A DNA stretch of 64,000 nucleotides from Lomentospora prolificans (lineage: Eukaryota; Ascomycota; Sordariomycetes; Microascales; Microascaceae). Numbering within the stretch: the stretch's first letter is position 1; the number at the start of each line of letters is the position of its first letter. The notes beneath the pieces were generated by a model. The model saw nothing but the letters and a program-made list of their open reading frames with translations. It ran no database searches and had not been told where the DNA came from. Below are positions 22,814 through 32,340 of this stretch, in pieces. Both the position numbers and the translations under genes were made by a program. Where the stretch lies: positions 1,116,001-1,180,000 of the forward strand of contig JARFXM010000003.1 of NCBI GenBank assembly GCA_029532625.1, read 5' to 3'.

Positions 22814-23933
22814 TAATAGTGACCACTGCAATTGGAACTCTTGAATGCTCATGTGCTGCGCTCGTGTTTTCACTTGAAGGTTCCAAATCCCCAGTCCCAA
22901 CTCATTGAATGGCATCTTCCAACGTGCCGCCAATGGTGGCCGCGGATTAATACACCGGGCTCAATCCCGAACTGTCCCGCGAGCGAGTCTCCGAATTCGC
23001 GATGGATGGGTCAGAATCGAGGACGATGTACTGTCCCGTAGTCACCTGGTGCAAGGATGCTAGCTGTCTGTCCATGTCGAAGGGTGTCCCGTCCCATCCG
23101 AAAGATCCCATGTCATACCATAATTATCACACATGCTGGCCGGAATAACCAGAGATGGGGGTTCTCGCGAAGGGTGGCCGCCGATGGCCTCGTTGCCTTC
23201 GTGCTCCTTGGCACCGTTTCCCACACCGGAGCGGAAATGCAGCCTGGGCAGAATCGATTGGTCCTTGTCTGTGCTGGCCGACGCTGACTGCAACGGGTTG
23301 AGAATACCGTGTGAATGCTCCAATAGCATCGACGTTAACATTTTACCTGACCCCAAATGACGGCCGTATAAAACGCGACTCTGGACTTTTAGGTTTTGGA
23401 AAGACAATGGTCCCAAGGACTGAATTTCCTCCATGACCTGATTAAAAATAAAAGTCCTTCCCCTCCCCTGCCTTCATGGCCGACTCCGTGAACCCACATG
23501 CTACCCTGTGTCATCGAGATCTCGTAGTGGATCCAGCGAACATTGACTTTGACGACGATTGATTCCCGCACTGCTCAAACGCCACTGGCTTCGGCCCCCC
23601 ATTGCTCACTACACCTTGCGTGCTGTGTCACCCGTGCTTCATCAATCGTCCTTCATTCAAAGACCCGTTCGGTGAAAACAGTTTCCGTTTGGGTCTCCTT
23701 CAAACCACATTATTCAGAAACCTTCATCCGACGAGTCGATTTTTCCAGTTGCACCCTGGAAGCTAGGTCTTGTCTTGCCCACACTACGTCACTTCAGCCA
23801 CGCCGCTAGATCTGACAAGCAAGGCCAGCTCTTTCTTGAAGCTAGGTAATCAAATCCGTGGCTCCTCACGAGCCCACTCTCAAAACTTCCCCACATCTGT
23901 CTAGCTGGTTTCTCAAAACCTCCCAACGACCCA
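22814..23933. promoter_or_regulatory. hem4 3' flank and oxr1 upstream region
   Basis: 1.1 kb between two plus-strand genes. No open frame is recognisable. The final 350 bp are C/T-rich with several CTCAAAACTTCC-like segments, fitting a 5' leader of oxr1. Confidence 0.4.
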
Positions 23934-25012
23934 ATGTCTGAAGCGACGGGTCCGCCCTACTCGCCGAAGAACACCGGTCTCGACGCCTGCCCGGCGTCAC
24001 CTCAATTACCTCACCGCCCGTCCTTGTCATACTCGCTGTCCAATATGTGGTCCGGCCTGATGCGATCCTTCTCTTCCGACGTCAACGAGTTTCCCTCCCA
24101 GTCTTCCGGGTCAGTGGGAGCGAATGCGTCGGTCGACTCATCGTCATCCCTGTACGAGCTGCCGCCTCTAGAGCCCGTAAGGTTGGAGGGCTACACAGCG
24201 GCGTCGAAATCCGAATTGCGACTGATGAGGAGCGACCTCGCCGAGGAGATCAGGCTATTGATCCCGGAGAGGTTGAAGCTGGTAGATGACTGGCACCTTA
24301 TATACAGCCTAGTGCAGGATGGTGCGAGCCTCGGAACCCTGTATGCACGGGCAAAGCGCTACAGAGGCCATCGCGTAGGCTTTGTTCTCGTCCTGCGAGA
24401 TACGCTTGGAGGGGTAGGTCAACCCTTGATGATGCGGCCCGATCAGATCTTTTCCAAGACCGCCCGAAGAAAGCAGCCTGGGGATGCAAGAGCCAAACGT
24501 AGTAACCGTACTTCTAGACATTCGGGGCCTATCTGTCGGAATATCCCCACCCTGCGCCTTCCTACTTCGGCAACGGGGAGTGCTTCCTCTGGAAATCCAC
24601 CATTCTCAATGATAACCTTCCAGACCTCTCATCCCTCCAGCCGCCCCCTTCTTCCGACACGACAACTATGACCTCTCGATCCAAGACCCTCTCCTATACC
24701 ATCGCCGACTCTCACCTCCCGGGCGACACGGCCGCTGCAGACAACCACTCTACCCGCTCTAAATCAGAAACCTACCCGAACCACATCCGTTTCAATGCGT
24801 TTCCCTACACCGGCCTCAACGACTTCTTCATGAATTGCGAAACAGGCTTCTTCTCCATCGGCGCTGGAGATGGTCACTACGGCCTATGGATCGATAGCAG
24901 CATCGAGCACGGTCACAGCTCCCGCTGTACTACCTTTGGCAACGAGCCGCTGAGCCAACAAGGCGAGAAATTCTACATCATCAATGCCGAGCTCTGGATG
25001 ATTGGCGCCTAG
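23934..25012 (+). CDS. oxr1: Oxidation resistance protein 1 (TLD domain)
   Basis: Two exons, 23934-24413 and 24518-25012, join through a 104-nt phase-0 intron; the product is 324 aa. After a Ser/Pro-rich N-terminus (about 1-75) the TLD domain begins at about 80 and runs to the end: LRLMRSDLAEEIRLLIPERL, DDWHLIYSLVQDGASLGTLY, GFVLVLRD, the exon-joined LGGTFGAYLSE, then SYFGNGECFLW, and FRFNAFPYTG-like and GLWIDSSIEHGHS blocks. The terminal TFGNEPLS, EKFYIINAELWMIG is diagnostic of Oxr1. A low-complexity loop of about 50 residues sits in the middle. The family protects against oxidative stress and, in yeast, promotes V-ATPase disassembly. It converges with the MAP kinase gene. Confidence 0.93.
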
Positions 25013-26196
25013 AATTGTCGCATTCCCATCGCCTACGGTGATTTACCGCTTGGTGCCTTTGGTTGACCGCCCATCCCAGAGAAACATATTATTGGGTTAC
25101 GAGCGGCGTTCGGTTTCAACAAAGCCTTTTGAGGTTATTTTCTCTTTGCTTTATTATTACGAAAGGTAAAAAAGAATTAAAATTAAGGCTGTCTCGGCGG
25201 GAGTGAGCTGTAGCTTCACTCCTCATATCCACGAAGCTGGGCTGGCTCATGTAGTGCACACACATGCAAGCAAGGGGCCTGGAATGCCAGAGCAAAAAAA
25301 AGGCTACAACAGGAAGGAATCAGGGAAGAGTGGCGGAAACGGAACGATGCATGGATATGTCTAACGATACCCTTACCACTCATAATTGAATGCTAGTTTT
25401 TTGCTGTATATCTGGACAGTTGACCACCACTAAGAGAGACTGTATGTAATGCGAGTGCGATGTGTCGTAGATGGACCTACCTACAAAAATATGGTAAGTA
25501 ACCCAAACAAGAATGCTGAACACTATTTGGTGATGTGAAGGTGGTATATATACACTTAATGGCAATGTATGTGTGTTGGTTGGTAGTAGAATTCCTGCTA
25601 CAAGCTCGCTCGAATACTAAAATCCTGGGAAGACCTGCCTCCCTTTTCATCCATGAACCACACTGTCTCACATACATATATATGTGATAGGTAATTCTTC
25701 CTCCTTTGATAGTAAGGGCAATCAAACTCAATGGTAATTGGAAGAAGGGCTGAGGTCATGGGACAAAGCGGCAAACCCGGAATAGCAAGCCAGGCAAAAT
25801 CCAGAGTTCACAGACTAAGAATTTGATATCATTGCAATTTTCAACCACCTCGTTTTGCAAAGAGAGTAAGAAAACATGAGATGAAACTGTGAGGAATTGA
25901 TGACAAGGTCCTTTCCTTATCCAGCTTCGGCGGTCCCTGTCTTTGCTCTCTTCGGCTGTTTTACATCTTCGTTTTCCTTAGCCAGCTAGACCTCCTCCGC
26001 CTTTGGCCAGCCTACGCTCAATCTCCTCACCGAGGCGCTGAAGCAGGGACCCCCTCCTAAAAGCCGGAAAAAAAAAAAAAAAAAAGAGAAATGCCCACGC
26101 CAGACAGTGGGAGCCGGATATTCCCTCCAATTCCTGTACATTACAGGGAAACCAAAAAAACTCCTCGACTCCACCAATGCTACACAGTCTGAGGCT
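25013..26196. other. Convergent 3' flanks of oxr1 and the MAP kinase gene
   Basis: 1.2 kb without a recognisable frame. It is AT-rich at 25.1-25.2 and 25.38-25.70 kb. An A18 run at 26068-26085 is T18 on the MAP kinase strand, starting about 110 nt after its stop, so probably within its 3' UTR. Confidence 0.5.
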
Positions 26197-27592
26197 TCAC
26201 CTCATGATCTCCTGGTAGATGAGCTGCTTGAGCTGCTCCTTGCTGAGAGAGTCCTTGTGCTTGTCAAAGTCGAAGAACTCCTCGGGAATGGGGGGAGCGG
26301 TAGGCTCATCATCAGGGTCATGGTAGGGTTCGAGGTAAGGATGCTTTAGTGCTTCTTCTACAGTGATACGCTTGACCGGGTTGAAGGCGAGAAGTTTCTC
26401 AAGAAGGTCGAGCGCGAGGTCGGAGGTCTTGGGGAAAAGAGTCCTGAAAGGCACCTTCTTCTTGAAGGGCAGCGATCGGATGTATTCACGAGCGCGTCGA
26501 GACTTGATGCCGTAGTAGTCCTCCATGGTAGGAGTACCCAACACATCCAGGATTAGAGTGAGCTGGTGGTGGTCTAAGCACTGTGGTTAGCAATTGAAGC
26601 AAAACATAGAAGTGTAGGAGATATATATGTACGTACAGTCCTTGCCGGGGAAGAGCGGTTTGCCGCTAAGCATCTCTGCAAGAATGCACCCAACTGACCA
26701 TACATCAATGGCCTTGGTGTACTCCTTAAAAGTAAGCATGATTTCGGGTGCGCGGTACCAACGTGTGGCAACATATTCCGTCATGAAGCCCGAGTTATCT
26801 TCCTGAGAGGCGGCGGACCGAGCGAGACCAAAGTCGCACACCTTGAGATCGCAGTTGGCGTTCAAGAGGAGGTTGGAAGGTTTTAGATCACGATGGAGGA
26901 CATTGGCCGAATGCATCGCCTTGAGGGCGCGCAGGGTCTGGTAGATAAAGTATTGGCAGTGGTCGTCAGAGAGATCTTGCGTCCGGATGACTCGGTGCAT
27001 ATCCGTCTCCATCAGCTCCTGTAGAGGCAGCGTAGTTAGTAAATGATTCTAGTGAAAGCACTTCTCGCTTGGGAGCTTAAAACCCCCTCCACCAGAGCTT
27101 TTATAAATTGATGCAGCTCACATCCCAGGCAGGGTAATGGTTCTTTTGTGGATATCCGTACCTGAATAAGATAGACTTCATTAAAAGACTCGTAGTTTCG
27201 GGGCTTCTGGATGTCAAGGATGGAAATGATGTTCTCGTGGTTGAAGTATCGGAGCAACTTCATCTCACGCAGGGTTCGCAGGCAGAACATAGAGTGGTCG
27301 AACGGCGTAATCTTCTTGATAGCGACCTTCTGGCCAGATGGTTTGTGAATGGCAGAGCTGCGGGCGCGTTAGCAGCTGTCGCGCCGAAGGCAGGTGGGGT
27401 AGAGGTCAAGCACGCAGGTACATTTATCGCGGCATGGAGGCTGCGGTACGGGGAAGGATGAGGTTGCTACTCGACTTACCAGACGACACCGTAGGCGCCT
27501 TCACCAACGACATCCTGAATATCGTATTGCTCGCTGACGTTGAAAGAGATCTTGCGGGACCCCGCGGGGTTGGGAGCCTGGGTGCGCGACAT
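26197..27592 (-). CDS. Fus3/Kss1-type MAP kinase (Pmk1 class)
   Basis: A Ser/Thr protein kinase at the end of the Ste11-Ste7 cascade, controlling mating, hyphal fusion and, in pathogens, host penetration through Ste12-type factors. Four exons, 27592-27480, 27357-27162, 27018-26637 and 26573-26197, have introns of 122, 143 and 63 nt and give 355 aa. Seen are the P-loop GEGAYG (30-35), the catalytic Lys in VAIKK (52), HRDLKPSN (145-152), DFG (165-167), the activation motif TEY (183-185), ATRWYRAPE, and the C-terminal docking region rich in Asp/Glu (DPDDEP). The sequence is close to full-length Pmk1/Bmp1/Fmk1 proteins. A 515-nt leader intron is likely (see its own entry). Confidence 0.96.
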
Positions 27593-27626
27593 GATTGAGG
27601 GCGGATAGTCGCAGAGAACACCAGCT

Positions 27627-28141
27627 CTGTCAACGATAGTTGAAAATAAAATTAAAAAAAAATGAGAGAGAGAGAGAGACACAGAGAGAGAGAGAGAGAG
27701 AAAGAGAGAAAGGTTGTAAGTTTCGCGCGAGCCGAACGGGGTTGTCCTAGTCGTCGTTCAGTGAGCGGGTGGACTGACCTATATGTGGGATCGATGGGAG
27801 GGTTGAGGGGAGGAGAGGGAGGGGTCCTGGAATATCCCGCTTTGTTTCTTGCGAGCTCTAAAAAAAGAGGAACCGGCACGTGGGGCAGGACGTTGAACTG
27901 GAGGTAAATTGTCGGCGACAAAAAGAGGAAAAATGTATGGAGAAAAGGAAAAAAAGAAAAGAAAAGAAATCAAACAAACGGCCGGTTTTCCGTAGCTGGG
28001 CAAATACGGAGGAGGCTTGAACAAAGACGTTCTGAAGTCTGGTAGCCGCGGTGGGGGGGGGGAGGGGGTGTAGAGGAAGGTACGGAGGAGGGCAGGGGAT
28101 ATTCGGGCAAGGCGAAACTGACGGTGCAAGTCAACACTTAC
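27627..28141 (-). other. Probable intron in the MAP kinase 5' leader
   Basis: On the minus strand a strong donor (CAG then GTAAGTG) at 28141 pairs with an acceptor ending GACAG at 27627, only 35 bp before the ATG. Between them, 20-85 nt before the acceptor, lies a long CT tract that would serve as the polypyrimidine tract. The intron would be 515 nt, far longer than the coding introns. It is inferred from splice signals only. Confidence 0.5.
27664..27712 (+). repeat. GA microsatellite (CT on the MAP kinase strand)
   Basis: An interrupted run of GA units, with one ACAC interruption and AAA near the end. On the transcribed strand it reads CT and lies just upstream of the predicted leader acceptor, 72-120 nt before the start codon. 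Confidence 0.9.
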
Positions 28142-28570
28142 CTGGGGTTTCCAATGTGCTTGGGAGAGATAGGGGACGCTGGCTTATTGCGGAGAGGGAA
28201 TGGAGGGGCTGTCTAGGATTAGCTGATGCTTGTGTCAAAACAAGACGTAGAGAGGAAAGTGGTTTGAGGAAAGAAGAGAGTCTAGAGAACCCCGCTGATG
28301 AGGAGGGAACAATTGACGAAGGCGGGAAGGGGAAATTCGAGGAATAACCAAGAGGGAGGAAACACTGGCTACGAAGCAGAGTGCGGGATGACTGTTTGAT
28401 ACCAAGGAAACACCCAATCAATAGGTACAAGTAGAAATCGAGATAAAAGTAGAGCAGGACTGGACCAGCCCGCCAGTAGCATGGAGCTCTCAAGTAACAA
28501 TTGAGGGTTACATAGGCTGTGGCGGGGGGGAACACAAGACACCAAACCTATCCGTTCAACGAAGGGAGGG

Positions 28571-28600
28571 GTGTGTGCGTGTGTGTGCGTGTGTGAGTGT
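28571..28600 (+). repeat. GT/GC microsatellite
   Basis: GTGTGTGC-type units repeated over about 30 bp in gene-free DNA. Confidence 0.85.
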
Positions 28601-30423
28601 TCCTGAGCCGCTCGGGCCTTTTTGTTACGAGTGAGGCTACTCCTGTTGCCGGTCTCAAGTTGGTTTAGACGTATCACGGATTTGGCATCTTGTGCGGACT
28701 GAGCGATCGATGGCTTCATTCGCTTCCTAGTGGCGTCAGGGCGCTACTACGAAGATACACCATGAATGTTCTAAGTCACTAGAGTGCTAAGGAAAAGTAA
28801 CCATTGATCCATGATGTTCCTAGCTGGTTAGTGGCATCCAGGGCCAAATCCCAGGCGTTCTGCCCAAGGTCTCGGAGGCGGAAGCGCGGAGGCGGGGTAG
28901 GGGGATAAGCTGACGGGAGCTAGCCAGCTGGCTCTATTGAAGGGTGTTCCAATGGATCCTATCCTTTCATCGCTGGCCAGCTTCTTACTCCGTAGTGCTT
29001 CCTGAACAATAGCTCTCCTGGATCTCTCAAAGCATCTGATTTAGTAACTGTTGCTTGGTTTTCGTATAGTTAGCCAACACGTCGTCTCTGTCTGGTCAAG
29101 GATCAGACGAATCTAGCAATTGACAACCCCTTGGCTCCCCAAAATGGACGCTAAGGTTGAACATCCATGAATCACAGATTGATGTCAACCTAGGCGACAG
29201 AAATGCTTGGTGCTATGAGGCCGCTCTAGTGATCAATTTAGTGCGCACCTAGTTGTAGTTGGCGTCTTTGGCGTTGACAGCAATCCGATTGGTACTCGCC
29301 CATGTGACTCGTGCAACGGAAACACCCAGCCAGCACTTCCAACCCTTCAACCTTGGTGGCCCAGCCTCCTACTCAAGCTGGGTACAGGTCAGGATGGGGA
29401 GGGGCGGACACACCTCCATCGATGGTGACCAGACGCGAAAAGCTCCTGGAAGAGCTTCCAGAAGTCGATCAGAACCAGGGATCAGACACCAGGAGGCCGG
29501 AAAAAGCCTGGAAAAGACAAAGCGGTAAACACTCCATCCATGTGTTGATTAGCAATACACCCAGGTGCCGCCGGAAGAGTTTCTACATAGACGCAATCGC
29601 CAGACTTCAGACGAGTTGCGCGAGGGATTCTCCTGGCCCTAGCCGTCTCCCTCTCGGTTGGTTTGTGTGCCTGTCTGATCTTCGTGGTGAGGGCGTAGTG
29701 AGGGGTGGGAGTGGGGTAATGGCAAGGGGGAGGGAGGGAGTAAAACTTGTACTTGGAAACCCAACCCAGCAGCTTCGACTAAACATGAAGAGCAGGGGGG
29801 CCTTAGCTGGCCTGCGCCTACTGCTCCTGTTAGAAGACACCCAGAGACCTGGATTGGGACAGAGCTCCCTTGGCAACACTCAGGAGGCCCGCTCTTGAGG
29901 CCTCTTAAACTGGCCTTTGGTGCCTGTCTTGTTTGAGCCAGCGGAAGTGCACCAAGACAAAATTTATGGCTTGGAATTGAAGACGACCTCATGTTTCGGC
30001 TTATCAGATTCCCCTCTCGAGCCTGAGCGGGGAGCGGTGGTAAGGTATATTGCACAGGTCGCTAGAAACCTGTGACTCTGGAGCTTGCATATAGGTGCCA
30101 CGAGCTCGAGTCCTCCTGTGACGAGATGTGTGGACGAGAACATCTTGATGTGACTGTGACATGTTGGTGAGGCACACTCTAAGTACCAATGGCGTTGCTT
30201 GGAAAGCCCTTTTCGACCATGGTCACCTCCATGTCGAGAGCCCTTTTCTGTCTCTACTTGCGAAAAGGACCCACGAATTAAATCAAGGAAAGGCGAAATG
30301 AAAAGGAGAGGGAAAGAAAGAAGAAAAAAAAAGGTAAGAAAAAAGAGAGAAAAAAAAGGCAACGGTCGAAAGAATGGAAGGAAAAGGACCAATGGCCAAA
30401 AGGATACAGTGTTTTCTATGCAA

Positions 30424-30506
30424 TGCCCACACCTGGGATCGAACCAGGGACCTCATCATCTCACTAGCTATACTAGTGATGCGCTCTACCACTGAGCTAT
30501 ACGGGC
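30424..30506 (-). tRNA. tRNA-Thr (anticodon AGT) with an 11-nt intron
   Basis: On the minus strand the acceptor arm GCCCGTA pairs with TGTGGGC (two G-U pairs), followed by discriminator A. The D arm is GCTC..GAGC with a normal AGTGGTA loop. The anticodon stem CATCA pairs with TGATG, and the T arm is CCTGG-TTCGATC-CCAGG. The anticodon loop reads CTAGTA, then TAGCTAGTGAG, then A. Removing the 11 nt after position 37 leaves a seven-base loop with anticodon AGT. An internal duplication (CTAGT twice) places a second AGT inside the intron. A short T4 run about 25 nt downstream could end Pol III transcription. The gene stands alone; no second tRNA was found. Confidence 0.92.
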
Positions 30507-32340
30507 TGAATGGCGTGGGGATTTTTGCACAAGTTACACTGAAGTTTCCATCCGAGTTCCTCCCGCTCAGACGGGACAATTGACAGGGCCAGGGCCGCAC
30601 ATGCCCCCAACCCCTTACACGAGAGCACTGGGGCCGTCGCAGCATGGGGAGGAATCCGTAGATATTATCGCAGGTTGGCCTGCTCTATGTGGAGCCCGGT
30701 AGCAGCCCTGGCACTCTGGGAACTTGGCGGCTCCTCAGTTTCCAGACGGCTGTCAACCTGTCCGGTCCATCCAAGTGCCTTCTTTTACATTGCAGTACAG
30801 CGCGGTATCCACCGAGCTGGGGCATCACCATGGCTACGCTTTCCCGAGATGGACACGCAGTCTTTCTTCGAGAGAAATCCCAACGCCCATATTATCACTC
30901 GTCGATGGCACCCCCCAAAATCCATCACATCTTCAAAGTCACACGGTCAGTGGACACCACCCACAACCGGTGCAAGCTTCGCATGGTCCACCAAACTCCT
31001 TTGAAGCATCCATGGCACGACAAAAATGGAGTCCAACGGTGAAGGGGCGTGGGCCAGTCTAAGCCTCCCTGCTCGCCATCAACCGAGCGGGATTCTGAGC
31101 GGCTGAGAATGACGAGGTTGAATCATGAGATAAGGGAACTGTGATTGTGACATCCATGACTCGCCATCATATCCCAGTGATGTGAAGCTCACCGAAGACA
31201 GCTACTTCATAGTGGTGTTGCTCCCATCCAGGGCGCCTAATGCACTGTCTGATTGGCCCCCGAAGCGTCCAGCACTATCCACAGTTAAAGAGGGAGGCAC
31301 ACCACACCTCTTGTCCTTGCCGGCATGCAGATGGGCGCGTGTTTCACTCAAAATAGCTCCGTCGTTTCATCCGTCTCATTACCGACCTGTAGCATCGAGG
31401 AATTTGTGGGAGGGGAGAAAGGGAAACCTCGACCAGGATGGGAAGAAAAAGGGGCCCTCGTTGGCTCTACCTCCAATCCGTCCCTACTTCTATGCATGAC
31501 CATTATCCTCGTCCTCGCCTTCGGGCGGTGTTGGTCAACCACCGTGCTCGGAGTAATACTCACCTCTCACAGGACCCGCCTCACTGGCTGATTGTCGATC
31601 TCATTTCACAGAGCTATTGTTGCCGGGTCCAGTTGGGCTAATACATCTCTATCTAGTCTCGCATGTCGAGCTAAGCCAGATGCTGGTCTCGCCGCGTTCA
31701 CCAGCGTGTAGCAGTAAAACCTCCCAAGCAATTGATATTTGAGAAATAGCTTGCCTGAGTTTTTATCCAGCTTAATATGTCAGTCAAACGTACGCGTATT
31801 GAAATCAAGACACCTCTCCTGCTGAGATGGGTAGCTCTACAATTCTAAAGACTAAGCTACATCCGCTGGAGAAAGAAAGTAGTGCTGGCTCTCTATTCTT
31901 GGCTATAACAACGAATAGTCTGACTTGCCTCAAAACTTCAGTACTCCTAAAGTCCTCCCTTCCCCAGTTCCATCCCAAGTTGAACGACTACTACTGCCTA
32001 CGAATATGTCTTTAGCGAGACCCTTATGCATCTCATTATTTTTTTTTTCACTCTATTTCCTTCTTTGCTTTAAGTGACAAGTTATTCTACTACTGTTCGG
32101 TATAGCTCGGTATCGAGCCATTCAAAGCCTGGTACCATACCCGGCACCAAGCACAAAATAGGCACCCAGAGCTTCAACGTCCTTGAGTTGGGGTGGCATA
32201 TTGGCAGGCTTACTCCATTTAAGGGGCCATCTGGAGGAGCAACTGTATTGCTGTCGAATATTTACTGGACGACCTATATTCCGTCAAGGGTCAGCATTGG
32301 CCAGGTTGTTCTGTAAATGGGCCGTCATTAGACTATGCAT
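30507..32340. other. Gene-free stretch between tRNA-Thr and sec24
   Basis: No supported gene. The part at 31.64-32.30 kb is noticeably richer in A+T and poorer in CpG than its surroundings and includes a T10 run; it might be a decayed repeat, but no terminal repeats or protein traces were found. It also contains the sec24 3' flank. Confidence 0.45.

Larger units (their letters stand above)
27593..30423. other. MAP kinase 5' leader and upstream gene-free DNA
   Basis: 2.8 kb with no supported protein gene. It contains the probable leader intron 27627-28141, the GA microsatellite inside it, a GT/GC microsatellite (28571-28600) and one TACTCCGTA (28986-28994). The largest open frame (about 195 codons from 29311) looks random and lacks any family motif. 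Confidence 0.5.

Noticed and set aside
29311..29898. 195-codon open frame upstream of tRNA-Thr
   Set aside because: No motif, and several overlapping open frames of similar quality lie on the other strand.
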